A stretch of DNA of 64,000 nucleotides from Planotetraspora silvatica (GCF_016863315.1 NZ_BOOQ01000041.1:86564-150563); one strand, 5' to 3'. Counted from the stretch's first letter, positions 26,262 through 35,803 are shown. Notes: generated by a model not told the origin, from the sequence alone. Numbers and translations: made by a program.

Positions 26262-26440
26262 ACCTGCTCCTTGTGAACCACATCGCCCCGATCCCCTACG
26301 CCCCGTCGCGAGAGGGTTGCCTGAATCCTGCCATGCCTCGCTGACAACCCGGGATTCAAGATGTCCCCTACCTGGAATATCAGGAAGCCGAAGCCCGGTT
26401 GACGATAATGGAAGGACATTCTGGTGGAGAGGGTGGCACA

Positions 26441-27055
26441 ATGTCCGATCGAACGCGCGCCGATTTCTGGTTCGACCCCTCGTGCCCCTGGGCGTGGATC
26501 ACTTCACGGTGGATCCTCGAGGTGGAGAAGGTCCGCCCCGTCGAGGTGCACTGGCACATCATGAGCCTGGCCGTCCTCAACGAGGACGAGGACAAGGACG
26601 TCTCCGCGGAATACCGCGAGCGCTCCAAGAAGACCCTCGGCCCGGTCCGCGTGATCGCGGCGGCCGCGCGGAAACACGGTGACCAGGTCCTCGGCGATCT
26701 CTACACCGAACTCGGCACCCGCTTCCACGACGAGGGCAGGACACGCGACCGCGAGACGATCGAGGAGGCGCTCGCCGCCGCCGGGCTCGAACGCGACCTC
26801 GCCGGCGCCCTGGACAGCGACGAGTACGACGAGGCGATCCGCGCCTCCCACGCGGAGGGCATCGGGCTGGTCGGCCAGGAGGTCGGCACTCCGGTGATCG
26901 CCGTGGAGGGAGCCGCGTTCTTCGGCCCCGTGGTCTCGCCCATCCCGCGCGGCGAGGCGGCCGCCCGGCTGTGGGACGGCGTCCTCCTCGTCTCCGGCAC
27001 CGACGGCTTCTTCGAGCTGAAGCGTTCCCGGACAAGAAAGCCCGTCTTCTCCTGA
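26441..27055 (+). CDS. DsbA-fold mycothiol-dependent nitroreductase-like protein
   Basis: A 204-aa thioredoxin-fold protein of the DsbA class. The N-terminal FWFDPSCPWAWITSRWILEVEKVR contains the active-site C15 in a CPWA motif, and GTPVIAVEGAAFFGPVVSPIP is the cis-Pro region. Its closest known type is the mycothiol-dependent nitroreductase Rv2466c, which reduces disulfides or nitro compounds with mycothiol in actinobacteria. Only one Cys is present in the active-site motif, which favours a monothiol mechanism. GGAGAGGG precedes the ATG. It is divergent from pepN. Confidence 0.87.
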   Translation: MSDRTRADFWFDPSCPWAWITSRWILEVEKVRPVEVHWHIMSLAVLNEDEDKDVSAEYRERSKKTLGPVRVIAAAARKHGDQVLGDLYTELGTRFHDEGRTRDRETIEEALAAAGLERDLAGALDSDEYDEAIRASHAEGIGLVGQEVGTPVIAVEGAAFFGPVVSPIPRGEAAARLWDGVLLVSGTDGFFELKRSRTRKPVFS

Positions 27056-27181
27056 CTGGCGGAAGTGGACCTTGTGGAGTAACACTTGGCTCGAGGGGTC
27101 CGCGCCTCCGGTGAACGTCTTTTCCGGCATGCGTGGCCCGAACCGTCGCGATATGACAGCCGCCGCGCAAGGATGAGGTTC

Positions 27182-28588
27182 ATGCGTCACCTTTACGTGA
27201 ATGGAGCCTGGATTCCTTCGGCCTCCGGCGAGGGCGTCGACGTCGTCAATCCGGCGACGGAAGAGGTCATCGAGACGGTCCCCGCCGGATGGCCGGGAGA
27301 CGTCGACACGGCGGTGACCGCGGCCCGCGCGGCCTTCCCCTCCTGGTCCGGTACGGCTCCCGCCGAGCGCGCCAAGTTCCTGGCCGCCGCCGCGGGCCTG
27401 CTCGAGGAACGGGCCAAGGACGTCGCCGCGACGATCGCCGCGGACATGGGCTCGCCGCTCGGCTTCGCGTTGAAGGTGCAGACGCTGATGCCCGCCGGAG
27501 TGCTCGCCTCCTACGGCGACCTCGCCGAGAGCTACGACTTCGACGCGGGCCGGGTGGGAAACTCCCAGGTCGTCAGGGAACCCGTGGGCGTGGTCGGTGC
27601 GATCACGCCATGGAACTACCCGCTCCACCAGGTGATCTGCAAGGTCGCCCCGGCGCTCGCCGCCGGCTGCACGGTGGTGCTCAAGCCGAGTGAGGTGGCC
27701 CCCCTCGCCGCCTACGCGCTGGCCGACATCTTCCACGAGGTCGGCCTGCCGCCGGGCGTCTTCAACATGGTGAGCGGGTACGGGCCGGTGGTCGGCGAGG
27801 CGATCGCCTCCCATCCCGGCATCGACATGGTCTCGTTCACCGGTTCGACCCGCGCGGGCAGGCGCGTGGCCGCGCTCGCGGCCCAGACGGTCAAACGGGT
27901 CGCCCTCGAACTCGGCGGGAAGTCGGCGAACGTGATCCTGCCCGACGCCGACATGGAGACCGCCGTCAAGGCGGGCGTCGCCAACGCCTTCATCAACTCC
28001 GGGCAGACGTGTTCCGCGTGGAGTCGCATGCTCGTCCACTGGGACCAGTACGACGACGCGGTCCGGCTCGCCGTGGACATCGCCCGCGGGTACACGACGG
28101 GTGATCCCCTCGCCGAGGGCACGCGTCTCGGGCCGGTCGTGTCCGCCGCCCAGCGCGACCGGGTGATCCGCTACATCAACCTGGGCCAGGAGGAGGGCGC
28201 CCGTCTCGTGCTCGGCGGCACGGACAACCCTCTCGACCGGGGCTACTTCGTCGAGCCGACGATCTTCGCCGGCGTCTCGCCCGGCATGTCGATCGAGCAG
28301 GAGGAGATCTTCGGGCCGGTCCTGGCCGTCGTGCCGTTCGCCACGGAGGACGAGGCCGTCACGATCGCCAACGGCACGCCGTACGGCCTGGCGGGCGCGG
28401 TGTGGGCGGGCACCGAGGACAAGGCCATGTCGGTGGCGCGGCGGCTGCGGACGGGCCAGGTGCACGTCAACGGCGGCCGCTTCAACCCGCTGGCGCCCTT
28501 CGGCGGCTACAAGCAGTCAGGCGTCGGCAGGGAACTCGGGCAGTTCGGCCTGGAGGAGTACCTGGAGGTCAAGGCCCTCCACCTGTGA
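27182..28588 (+). CDS. NAD(P)-dependent aldehyde dehydrogenase
   Basis: A 468-aa aldehyde dehydrogenase superfamily enzyme. Visible are the cofactor loop ([12 protein letters not shown]), the catalytic Glu in [18 protein letters not shown] and the nucleophilic Cys in [15 protein letters not shown], plus the C-terminal [14 protein letters not shown]. It oxidises an aldehyde to a carboxylate; the substrate is unknown. I prefer ATG 27182 ([18 protein letters not shown]), with GGATGAGG just upstream, over ATG 27173. It stands 126 nt behind the DsbA-like gene and converges on def. Confidence 0.93.
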   Translation: MRHLYVNGAWIPSASGEGVDVVNPATEEVIETVPAGWPGDVDTAVTAARAAFPSWSGTAPAERAKFLAAAAGLLEERAKDVAATIAADMGSPLGFALKVQTLMPAGVLASYGDLAESYDFDAGRVGNSQVVREPVGVVGAITPWNYPLHQVICKVAPALAAGCTVVLKPSEVAPLAAYALADIFHEVGLPPGVFNMVSGYGPVVGEAIASHPGIDMVSFTGSTRAGRRVAALAAQTVKRVALELGGKSANVILPDADMETAVKAGVANAFINSGQTCSAWSRMLVHWDQYDDAVRLAVDIARGYTTGDPLAEGTRLGPVVSAAQRDRVIRYINLGQEEGARLVLGGTDNPLDRGYFVEPTIFAGVSPGMSIEQEEIFGPVLAVVPFATEDEAVTIANGTPYGLAGAVWAGTEDKAMSVARRLRTGQVHVNGGRFNPLAPFGGYKQSGVGRELGQFGLEEYLEVKALHL

Positions 28589-28598
28589 CCGCCGGGGC

Positions 28599-29087
28599 CT
28601 AGGGGGCCTGCAGGAGGATCTTCCTGCGCTCGTCCTTGGCCAGCCTGTCGACGTAGAGGGTGCCCTCGAGGTGGTCGAACTCGTGCTGGAAACAGCGCGC
28701 CAGCATCCCGCGGGCCTTGACCTCGACCGGGCGGCCGAGTCTGTCGAGGCCGCGGATCGTCGCCCCCGCGGCCCGGCCGGTCGGCGCGTAGAGCGGCTTA
28801 CCGGTCTGCTTGCCGGGGACCGACAGGCAGCCCTCCTCCTCGACGACCTCTTCGGGGTCGTCGATGGTCAGCTCCGGGTTGATCACGTGGCCCTTGCGGT
28901 TGCTGATGTCGTAGACGAACAGCCGCCTGGCGACGCCGACCTGGGGGCCGGCCAGGCCCACGCCGTCGGCCGCGTACATCACCGAGAACATCTCGTCGAT
29001 CAGGCGCCGCAGTTCGCGGTCGAAATCCGTCACCGGTTCCGCGGGCGTGCGCAGGACCGGGTCGCCGACGTAACGGATCTCGTGCAT
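28599..29087 (-). CDS. def: Peptide deformylase
   Basis: A 162-aa metalloenzyme that removes the formyl group from nascent N-terminal Met. All three motifs are present: GVGLAGPQVG (41-51), EEGCLSVPG with metal ligand C87, and QHEFDHLEG with H135, E136 and H139. Start ATG 29085-29087 has AGGAG 6 nt upstream; an upstream in-frame extension is not conserved. It is divergent from rpiB across 131 nt. Normal length for the family. Confidence 0.95.
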   Translation of the reverse strand: MHEIRYVGDPVLRTPAEPVTDFDRELRRLIDEMFSVMYAADGVGLAGPQVGVARRLFVYDISNRKGHVINPELTIDDPEEVVEEEGCLSVPGKQTGKPLYAPTGRAAGATIRGLDRLGRPVEVKARGMLARCFQHEFDHLEGTLYVDRLAKDERRKILLQAP

Positions 29088-29206
29088 GACGCTCCTGCCT
29101 GCTCCGCGGCCCCGTCCTCGTCCGCGCGGGTACATGTAAGGACCCAGATAGGGTCACGTCTCTTACTGTAATGCAGCCCCCGGTCGTGTCGCCCGGACGA
29201 ACCTGC

Positions 29207-29212
29207 GAAACT
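29207..29212 (+). promoter_or_regulatory. Possible leaderless -10 box of rpiB
   Basis: GAAACT followed by 6 nt and the GTG start; matches the A-at-2, T-at-6 core of the -10 element but lacks the first T. Confidence 0.35.
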
Positions 29213-29218
29213 TGGCCT

Positions 29219-29682
<464 letters not shown>

Positions 29683-29686
<4 letters not shown>

Positions 29687-29889
29687 GGAGTGTCCCGCCG
29701 GTTCGGGCCGTTCCCCGGCCCGGGAACGGTCGCGCCGTTCGTCTCCCTGCCCCGGCGAGTCTCCCGCCGGGGCGTCTCGTCGCGGAGGGGCTGCCGGTCG
29801 GCGGCGTCCTGCTGCTCCTCCGTCGGGCGTGACACGTCCCGTGCCCGCATCGCCGTCATCGCCGTGATCTGCAAGCTTTGCAGTGCCAT
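29683..29889 (-). CDS. Possible 68-aa hypothetical protein
   Basis: A 68-codon frame filling the 212-nt gap between rpiB and the Eis-type gene. The product is hydrophilic and very rich in Arg, Asp, Glu, Thr and Pro (RDVSRPTEEQQDAADRQPLR...). Support is mainly positional: TAGGCT, 6 nt and ATG give a leaderless start, and its stop overlaps the rpiB stop. No homology is evident to me, and such compositions also arise by chance in GC-rich DNA, so confidence is low. Confidence 0.35.
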
Positions 29890-29895
29890 GCTCCG

Positions 29896-29901
29896 AGCCT
29901 A
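29896..29901 (-). promoter_or_regulatory. -10-like box before the 68-aa reading frame
   Basis: TAGGCT on the minus strand with a 6-nt gap to the ATG. It overlaps the stop codon of the Eis-type gene. Confidence 0.35.
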
Positions 29902-31125
29902 GAAGACGAGACCCGTCCACGGCTTCGGGTCCCAGGACATCGCGGTGGACAGCTCACGCAGCGCGCCTTCGCGGTGTTCCCGGACGATCCCCGCTCCCGC
30001 GAGTGCGGTGAGCGGCCGTCCGCCGAGGTAGGCCGCGCCGAGCACGGTCACGGGCAGGGTCAGGTCGGCGGGGTCGTCGGTCCGCTCGCACGACGCCTTG
30101 GCGGTGGTGAGCCGCCACCGGCCGGCGTTCCAGGGGCAGACGTCGTCCTCGACCTCGATGACCAGGTCGGCGGGCGCCGCGTAGGACCGGGAGGCGAGGG
30201 CGCGGTCGACGTCCACGATGCGGACCCACAGCTCGTCCAGCCAGCCCGCGTTGAGATTGCGGGGCTCGGCGAGCAGATGGATGATCGGGTCGTCCACGGG
30301 CCGGCTCCAGGCGAAGACCCTGGAGCACAGGTCCCGATCCAGGACGCTGCGCCAGAGCATGGCGTACGCCGCGGGGTCCGAGGCGAACAATTCCTTCAGC
30401 CGGACTTCGCCGTCAGGCACGTCGTGGTCGGTGTGGCCGGACTTCACCCGGAAGAGGGCGTAACCCCGGGGCCCGTCGTCGTCCTCCGCGATCACGCAGC
30501 GGAGCGGGCCGGCGCCGCCGCGGTCGTGATCCTCGTCGGGCAGGACCTCGACGCGCCACCGCGCGTCCGACCTCGCGTACATGCCGGGACGTTGAGTCCA
30601 CACGGACTCGAAGACCTTCCGGAGCTGGGGAAGCTCGTCCGCGGGCTTGGCCACGCGGAGGCGCAGCGCCGGGTCGGCGGGGGCGCTCTTGACGAACTCC
30701 GACCCGCGCTTCGGGATGCGCACGAAGATGGCGTCCGCCGCCCTGCCGTACCCGAACCGGCCGTAGATCGCGGCCTCCGACGCGTAGAGCGCGGCGACGG
30801 CCTCGCCGTTGTCGTGCAGGTCGTGAAGCTGACGGGTCATCAGGGCGGAGAGCACGCCGCGGCGGCGATGGGAGGCCAGCACTCCGACGGCGGTGACTCC
30901 GGCCACCGGGATCGGCCCTCCGGGGACCGTCATCGTGAAGGTGATCGCGGCGGCGCAGCCGACCATGAGATCGCCGTCGAAGGCGGCCAGCGATCGGTCG
31001 ATCTCGGCCACTTCCCGCCAGCGGTCGGCCGCCGCCGGCGGATACGAGGAGTTGAACGCTTCGTAGTCGATGGCGGCGAACGCCGGCCATTCGGACTCGG
31101 TAATGGGGCGAACCTGGACAGTCAC
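29899..31125 (-). CDS. Eis-type GNAT N-acetyltransferase
   Basis: A 408-aa protein with the three-part Eis layout: two GNAT-like regions followed by an SCP2-like C-terminal domain ending in an aromatic residue (TGLVF). Motif A is visible as VTAVGVLASHRRRGVLSALMTRQLHDL, and IYGRFGYGRAADAI is the conserved motif B region. Eis enzymes acetylate amines on many substrates, including aminoglycosides and lysines in proteins; the substrate here is not known. Start is GTG 31123-31125, 6 nt after TAGTGT, so the message is probably leaderless. Divergent from the PP2C gene. Confidence 0.9.
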   Translation of the reverse strand: MTVQVRPITESEWPAFAAIDYEAFNSSYPPAAADRWREVAEIDRSLAAFDGDLMVGCAAAITFTMTVPGGPIPVAGVTAVGVLASHRRRGVLSALMTRQLHDLHDNGEAVAALYASEAAIYGRFGYGRAADAIFVRIPKRGSEFVKSAPADPALRLRVAKPADELPQLRKVFESVWTQRPGMYARSDARWRVEVLPDEDHDRGGAGPLRCVIAEDDDGPRGYALFRVKSGHTDHDVPDGEVRLKELFASDPAAYAMLWRSVLDRDLCSRVFAWSRPVDDPIIHLLAEPRNLNAGWLDELWVRIVDVDRALASRSYAAPADLVIEVEDDVCPWNAGRWRLTTAKASCERTDDPADLTLPVTVLGAAYLGGRPLTALAGAGIVREHREGALRELSTAMSWDPKPWTGLVF

Positions 31126-31131
31126 CCATTC

Positions 31132-31137
31132 ACACTA
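31132..31137 (-). promoter_or_regulatory. Leaderless -10 box of the Eis-type gene
   Basis: TAGTGT on the minus strand, 6 nt before the GTG start. Confidence 0.5.
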
Positions 31138-31242
31138 GGAGCGCCCTGTGATCGACAGCCACCCAATATACGTGCTTGATGATCAAGGTCTTGGTCAAGT
31201 GGGTGCCTTCATGCGGGTTGGGCGGATACAGTCGAGCTCATC

Positions 31243-32355
31243 ATGAGTTCCCGTCCGGCGCCGCTGATTCCTCCACGGCTGCGCGCGTTCCTGGGACGCG
31301 TACCGCTGTTGGTGCCGCTTGTCCGTTCTGTGCGGAAACTCTCGTCCAACGACCGCAGCCTGCTGATCGCGCTGGTCGTCGTCTCCCTGCTCATCGGGAT
31401 CCTCGACGCGGAGGTCTCCGCCTACTGGTTCTCGCCCTCGCTGCTCATCCTGGTCACCCTCATGGGCGGCCTCCAGCTGCGGTTGCGCAGCCTGGCCGTA
31501 TTGCTGTGCGCCGTCGCGCTCTCCCTGTCGTACACGGGTGCGATCAGGGGGATCGAGAGCGTCGGTGCGGGCCTGCTGATAACGATGGGCTTCACGGCCG
31601 TGCTCGCGTGGCTGATGGCCCGCACCCGCGGCAAGCTCGGTGTGCAGGGCCTCCGCGGCGACGCGATGCTCCTGGAGTTGCGCGACCGGCTGAAGCGGCA
31701 GAGCGAACTGCCGCCGCTCCCCAAGGAATGGGGCAGCAAGGTGGTCCTCAAGCAGGCGGGCGGCTCGTCCTTCGGCGGCGACTTCGTGGTGTCCATGCGC
31801 GAGGGGGACCACGTCGAGATCGCGGTCGTGGACGTCTCCGGCAAGGGCGTGGACGCGGGGACGCGGGCGCTCATGTTGTCCGGGACGTTCGGCGGCCTGC
31901 TCGGGTCGGTCCGGGACTTCCTGGCCGCCTGCAACACCTATCTCCACCGGCAACTCGGTGACGAGGGGTTCGTCACCGCGGTTCACCTGACCCTCGACCT
32001 GTCGACCGGCGAGTACAAGATCACCTCTGCCGGTCATCCGCCCGTGGTGAAGTTCGACGCGGGCACCGGCACGTGGCGGGTCTCGACGGCCAAGGGCGTC
32101 GTCCTCGGAGTGGTTCCCGATCTGCACTGCGAGCCCGACAGTGGGGTGCTCCGCAAGGGCGACGCGCTCATGCTCTTCACCGACGGGCTCATCGAGCAGC
32201 CGGGGCGCGACATCGACGCCGGGCTCGACCGGCTGCTGGGGGAGGCCGAGCGGCTCCTGCCCTCGGGGTTCCGTGACCGCGCCCGCCAGCTCGTCCAGTC
32301 GATGACGTCCGGGCACAACGACGACTGCGCCCTGGTCCTCATCTGGCGTCCCTGA
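31243..32355 (+). CDS. Membrane PP2C/SpoIIE-type serine phosphatase
   Basis: A 370-aa protein with three to four membrane helices at about residues 40-125 (SLLIALVVVSLLIGILDAEV, LLILVTLMGGLQLRLRSL, LAVLLCAVALSLS, GLLITMGFTAVLAWLMA). A cytoplasmic PP2C domain spans about 160-368. Metal-binding motifs are intact: SSFGGDFVVSM, IAVVDVSGKGVDAG, LMLFTDGLIEQPG and GHNDDCALVLI. RsbU-like enzymes of this type dephosphorylate anti-anti-sigma factors; no input domain other than the membrane part is visible. A TACAGT box lies 10 nt before the ATG. It is followed on the same strand by the LanKC-like gene and may share its transcript. Confidence 0.88.
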   Translation: MSSRPAPLIPPRLRAFLGRVPLLVPLVRSVRKLSSNDRSLLIALVVVSLLIGILDAEVSAYWFSPSLLILVTLMGGLQLRLRSLAVLLCAVALSLSYTGAIRGIESVGAGLLITMGFTAVLAWLMARTRGKLGVQGLRGDAMLLELRDRLKRQSELPPLPKEWGSKVVLKQAGGSSFGGDFVVSMREGDHVEIAVVDVSGKGVDAGTRALMLSGTFGGLLGSVRDFLAACNTYLHRQLGDEGFVTAVHLTLDLSTGEYKITSAGHPPVVKFDAGTGTWRVSTAKGVVLGVVPDLHCEPDSGVLRKGDALMLFTDGLIEQPGRDIDAGLDRLLGEAERLLPSGFRDRARQLVQSMTSGHNDDCALVLIWRP

Positions 32356-32501
32356 GCGCCGGGCCGGAGAGGCCGCGACAGGGCGACAATCATCACTCCA
32401 TGTAATCTCCCATGCGCGTATCGTGTGCCAGGTCATCGGCCGCGCTCGCGGCCCTGTGTCTCGGTACGGCCGGCGCCGAACGGCCTGAAATGGGGCGGAT
32501 C

Positions 32502-35000
32502 GTGGAGAAGCACTACGAGCTTTACTGTCTCGCCGATCCGACCTTCTACGACTCGCCGCTCGCCGGTCCCGACGACCCCGGCTTCGAGCTGGCCCATCGC
32601 ACGGTGCCGGGTGGATGGGCGCGGACGCGCAAACCCGGTGCGGTGGCCTACCGGCCCCTGACCGCGACGCCGCCCGGCCAGGGCTGGAAGATCCTCATTT
32701 CGGCACGCATCGAGGAGGCGCCCGAGGTCCTGGCGAAGGTGGGGGAGCACTGCCTCGAACGGGAGCTCGCCTTCGGCTTCGTCCGGACACGGCCGATCCT
32801 GCATCTGAACAACGCCGAGCACGCCGACCGCGGATCGAGCGGGACGTTCATCACCGTCCATCCGGCCGGTGAGGCGGAGCTGGAGACGGCGCTGGCCGAG
32901 CTCGACGGCATTCTCGGCGGTCATCGTGGTCCCGCCGTCCCCGGCGGGCTGAGGTACGGCAAGGGCCCCGTCTACGTGCGATACGACGGGGAGGAGGGTG
33001 GCGCGGGCCTCTCGCCGCAGGACGGGGCAGGGGCCGCGGACCGCTCTGAGCCGAGCTTCACCTTGCCGTCCCACGTGACGCCGCCCGCGTTCCTTCTTCC
33101 GTACATGGCCGGTCATGACGATCCGGCCGCCGACGTGCCGTACCGCGTGGAAAGCGTGCTGCGCCGGACCAACGGCGGCGCGGTCTACCTCGCGACCGAC
33201 GCTCGCACGGGCGAGCGGGTGGTGCTCAAGGAGGCGCACCCCGACGCGGGTCTGGACGAGGCCGGCACCGACGCCGTCGCCCGTCTGTCCCACGAGCGGC
33301 AGGTGCTCGAACGGCTCGCCGGCCTCGGCGTGGCCCCCGAGCTCAGGGCGTACTTCACGCAGGGATCACGTCACTATCTGGCGACGAACCGGGTCACCGG
33401 GGAGCCGTTGAGCGAGGTGTTCGCCTCCCGTCACCCGCTCGGCGGCGCGGGGGAGGCCGACCTCGAGGGCTACGTGGAGTGGGCCACGGAGATCTGCGCC
33501 ACGGTCGAGGACGCCGTCATGAAGCTCCACATGAACGGGCTCGTCCTGCGCGACCTCGACATGTCGTCGTTCATCGTCCGGCCGGACGGCGGCGTCACGG
33601 TGGTCGGCCTCGAGGCGGCCCAGCCGGTGCTCGAGGCGACCGGAACCGGTTTCGCGGGCTCCGGTTTCGGGGCCCCGCTGGGAACCGTCGGCTTTGACGT
33701 CGACCGGTTCGCCCTGGCCTGTCTGCGCTTCGCCCTCTTCCTCCCGCTCACCGAGCTGTTCCTCCTCGACCGGGGGAAGGCCGCCGAGCTGGCCGAGGCG
33801 ATCCGCCGGAGTTTCCCCCTCAAGGAGGGGTTCCTGCGGCCCGCGGTCCGCATCGTGAGCGGCGGCGAGACAAGGCTCGCTCCGTCGCTGGACGGCTGGC
33901 GCCAGATGCGGTCGTCGATGGCGCGGGCGATCCTGGCGTCCGCCACGCCGGAGCGCACCGATCGGCTCTTCCCCGGCGACATCGCCCAGTTCGAGTCCGG
34001 CGGCCTCGGATTCGCCCACGGCGCGGCGGGCGTGCTGTACGCCCTGCACGTGACGGGCGCCGGCCGCTATCCCGATCACGAGGAGTGGCTGCTGAGCCGG
34101 GCGCTGAACGGCGCGCGCGGCGGCAGGCCCGGCTTCTACGACGGCATGCACGGGGTGGCGCACACCCTGGCGAACCTCGGCCATCACCAGGCCGCGCTGG
34201 AGGTCCTCGAGGCCGCCGGGCGCGACCGCCCGCCGGTGCAGGCGACCGACCTGTACGGCGGGCTCGCCGGCATCGGACTCAACCAGATCTACCTCGGCGA
34301 GCTGGACAAGGCGCTCGGCACGGCGAGCACGCTGGCCGAGCGTCTCCCCGGGCAGGCCCCCGGCGGCACCGGCCTGATGTACGGGGCATCAGGGCCGGCG
34401 TTGCTGTTCCTCCGGCTGTATGAGAAGACGGGCGACGTGCAGTGGCTCGACCAGGCCGAGGCCGCGCTCCGGCTCGACCTGGGCCGCTGCGCCGTCCAGG
34501 CCGACGGGTCGCTACGGGTGACCGAGGGCAGGCGGGTCCTGGCCGGCCTCGACCGGGGCAGCGTGGGCATCTCCTGGGTGCTGGGCGAGCTCCTGCGCTA
34601 CCGAGCCGACCCCGGGCTCTCGGCCGCGCGGCAGCGGCTCGACCGCGCGGCGCGGTCGCTCTTCCACCGCCAGCCGGGGCTGTTCACCGGGCGGGCCGGA
34701 GCCCTCGCCTACCTGTGCAGGGAACGCGCGGGCGGCTGGGGGCTCGAGGACCCCGAGGCCGGCCGCCAGCTCGCCGCGCTGTCATGGCACTCGATGACGT
34801 ACCAGGGGCACCTGGCCTTCCCCGGTGAACGACTGCTGCGCCTGTCCATGGACCTGGCCACAGGAACGGCGGGGGTGTTGCTCGCGGTCGGCGGCGCGCT
34901 CCACGGTGAACCCGTCGGCCTGCCCTTCCTGAGCGGCGCGATGCCGGCGAGCAGGCAGGACGCCGCCGCGGTGGAGACGTCGCGAGCCGATCGCGGGTGA
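32502..35000 (+). CDS. Class III lanthipeptide synthetase-like protein with degenerate kinase
   Basis: An 832-aa protein with the LanKC plan. The N-terminal phosphoserine lyase-like region spans about 1-200 (EKHYELYCLADPTFYDSPLA is the family start), the kinase-like region about 210-470 and the LanC-like cyclase about 490-820 (GFYDGMHGVAHTLANLG, DLYGGLAGIGLNQIYLG, FTGRAGALAYL). The kinase Lys is present (K243 in RVVLKEAHPD). In the catalytic loop LRDLDMSSFIV the metal-binding Asn is Ser (S356 after D351), and the expected Asp of the DFG/DLE motif is G369 (VVGLEAA), so phosphorylation is doubtful. No zinc ligands are evident in the cyclase part, as in class III. I prefer GTG 32502 with GGGGCGG ahead; ATG 32490 or 32412 are alternatives. 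No precursor peptide gene is visible. Confidence 0.8.
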   Translation: MEKHYELYCLADPTFYDSPLAGPDDPGFELAHRTVPGGWARTRKPGAVAYRPLTATPPGQGWKILISARIEEAPEVLAKVGEHCLERELAFGFVRTRPILHLNNAEHADRGSSGTFITVHPAGEAELETALAELDGILGGHRGPAVPGGLRYGKGPVYVRYDGEEGGAGLSPQDGAGAADRSEPSFTLPSHVTPPAFLLPYMAGHDDPAADVPYRVESVLRRTNGGAVYLATDARTGERVVLKEAHPDAGLDEAGTDAVARLSHERQVLERLAGLGVAPELRAYFTQGSRHYLATNRVTGEPLSEVFASRHPLGGAGEADLEGYVEWATEICATVEDAVMKLHMNGLVLRDLDMSSFIVRPDGGVTVVGLEAAQPVLEATGTGFAGSGFGAPLGTVGFDVDRFALACLRFALFLPLTELFLLDRGKAAELAEAIRRSFPLKEGFLRPAVRIVSGGETRLAPSLDGWRQMRSSMARAILASATPERTDRLFPGDIAQFESGGLGFAHGAAGVLYALHVTGAGRYPDHEEWLLSRALNGARGGRPGFYDGMHGVAHTLANLGHHQAALEVLEAAGRDRPPVQATDLYGGLAGIGLNQIYLGELDKALGTASTLAERLPGQAPGGTGLMYGASGPALLFLRLYEKTGDVQWLDQAEAALRLDLGRCAVQADGSLRVTEGRRVLAGLDRGSVGISWVLGELLRYRADPGLSAARQRLDRAARSLFHRQPGLFTGRAGALAYLCRERAGGWGLEDPEAGRQLAALSWHSMTYQGHLAFPGERLLRLSMDLATGTAGVLLAVGGALHGEPVGLPFLSGAMPASRQDAAAVETSRADRG

Positions 35001-35007
35001 ACCCCGG

Positions 35008-35613
35008 CTACAACCAGCCCGCGTCGGCGGCGATCCGGACGGCGTCGACGCGGTTGCGGGCCCCGGTCTTGCAGATGATCCGCGACAGGTGGTTGCGGAC
35101 CGTGCCGACCGACAGGCCGAGCTGGTCGGCCATCTCCTTCGACCGGGCACCGCCCGCGGCAAGACGCAGGACGTGGAGCTCGCGAGGGGTCAGCGGATTG
35201 TCCGCCGCCTCGATCGCGGCGACCGCGAGGTCGGGATCGACCACGCGGTGTCCCGAGTTGATCCGGCGGATCCCGTGGGCGAGCTGTTCCGGCGCCACCT
35301 GAATGCTCATGTAACCGAGGACGCCCGCCGCGAAGGCCCGTTTCACGTGTCCGGGATTGGGCTGGCCCGACAGGATCATGACCCGGCAGCGGGGCACCTT
35401 CTCACCCAGCCGGGCGGCCGCGCTGAGCCCGTCGACCCCGGGCAGGTCGACATCGATGACCGCGGCGTCGGGCTGGAGGTCGAGGGCCGTCGGGACGATG
35501 TCCTCGGCCGAGCCGACGTCCGCCACCACCTCGAGATCACTTTCGCCGTCGAGCGATGCCACCAGGCCTCGCCGTACCAATGGAAGGTGTTCGGCAACCA
35601 GGATCCGGATCAA
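35008..35613 (-). CDS. NarL/FixJ-type response regulator
   Basis: A 201-aa protein with a receiver domain (1-120) and a LuxR-type HTH (about 140-200: LTPRELHVLRLAAGGARSKEMADQLGLSVGTVRNHLSRIICKTGARNR). The phospho-acceptor D54 is present in AVIDVDLPGVDG. The acidic pocket usually formed by two Asp near residue 8 reads AEHLP, i.e. E8-H9. No sensor kinase is adjacent. I start at TTG 35611-35613, with GAGGGGAG 4 nt upstream; the longer open frame to 35661 lacks homology. It converges on the LanKC-like gene with a 7-nt gap. Confidence 0.88.
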   Translation of the reverse strand: MIRILVAEHLPLVRRGLVASLDGESDLEVVADVGSAEDIVPTALDLQPDAAVIDVDLPGVDGLSAAARLGEKVPRCRVMILSGQPNPGHVKRAFAAGVLGYMSIQVAPEQLAHGIRRINSGHRVVDPDLAVAAIEAADNPLTPRELHVLRLAAGGARSKEMADQLGLSVGTVRNHLSRIICKTGARNRVDAVRIAADAGWL

Positions 35614-35744
35614 GACGCTCCCCTCTGCGCGGTCTCTCACAGGGTGATCGAGTGGATGCATACTGTCAACGAAGTGTCCCGTTCCGGTCAGCCTCCCGCA
35701 ACCCGAACCGTCGCGGGCTCGGCTCGGGAGGCGATGTCGTGGGC

Positions 35745-35750
35745 TACCCT
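35745..35750 (+). promoter_or_regulatory. -10 box upstream of the site-2 protease gene
   Basis: TACCCT about 54 nt ahead of ATG 35804. It lies beside a 7-bp inverted repeat CCTCCCG (35692-35698) and CGGGAGG (35725-35731) that could be an operator. Confidence 0.35.
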
Positions 35751-35803
35751 CGAATGGTGCGATGTCTGGCAGGGCACTATCTCCGACTTGAGGGGACGCG
35801 CTG

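Noticed and set aside
23601..26276. An 891-codon open frame on the plus strand
   Set aside because: It is the antisense shadow of pepN. It has an Arg/Gly/Val-rich low-information product, no motif and no SD, and pepN is unambiguous on the other strand.
32412..32501. N-terminal extension of the LanKC-like protein resembling a signal peptide (AALAALCLGTAGA)
   Set aside because: LanKC proteins are cytoplasmic and start near EKHYELYCLADP. GTG 32502 has a plausible SD; the extension has none.
32356..32501. Search for a lanthipeptide precursor gene
   Set aside because: No frame with a leader helix and Ser/Cys-rich core was found in either flank or the gap.
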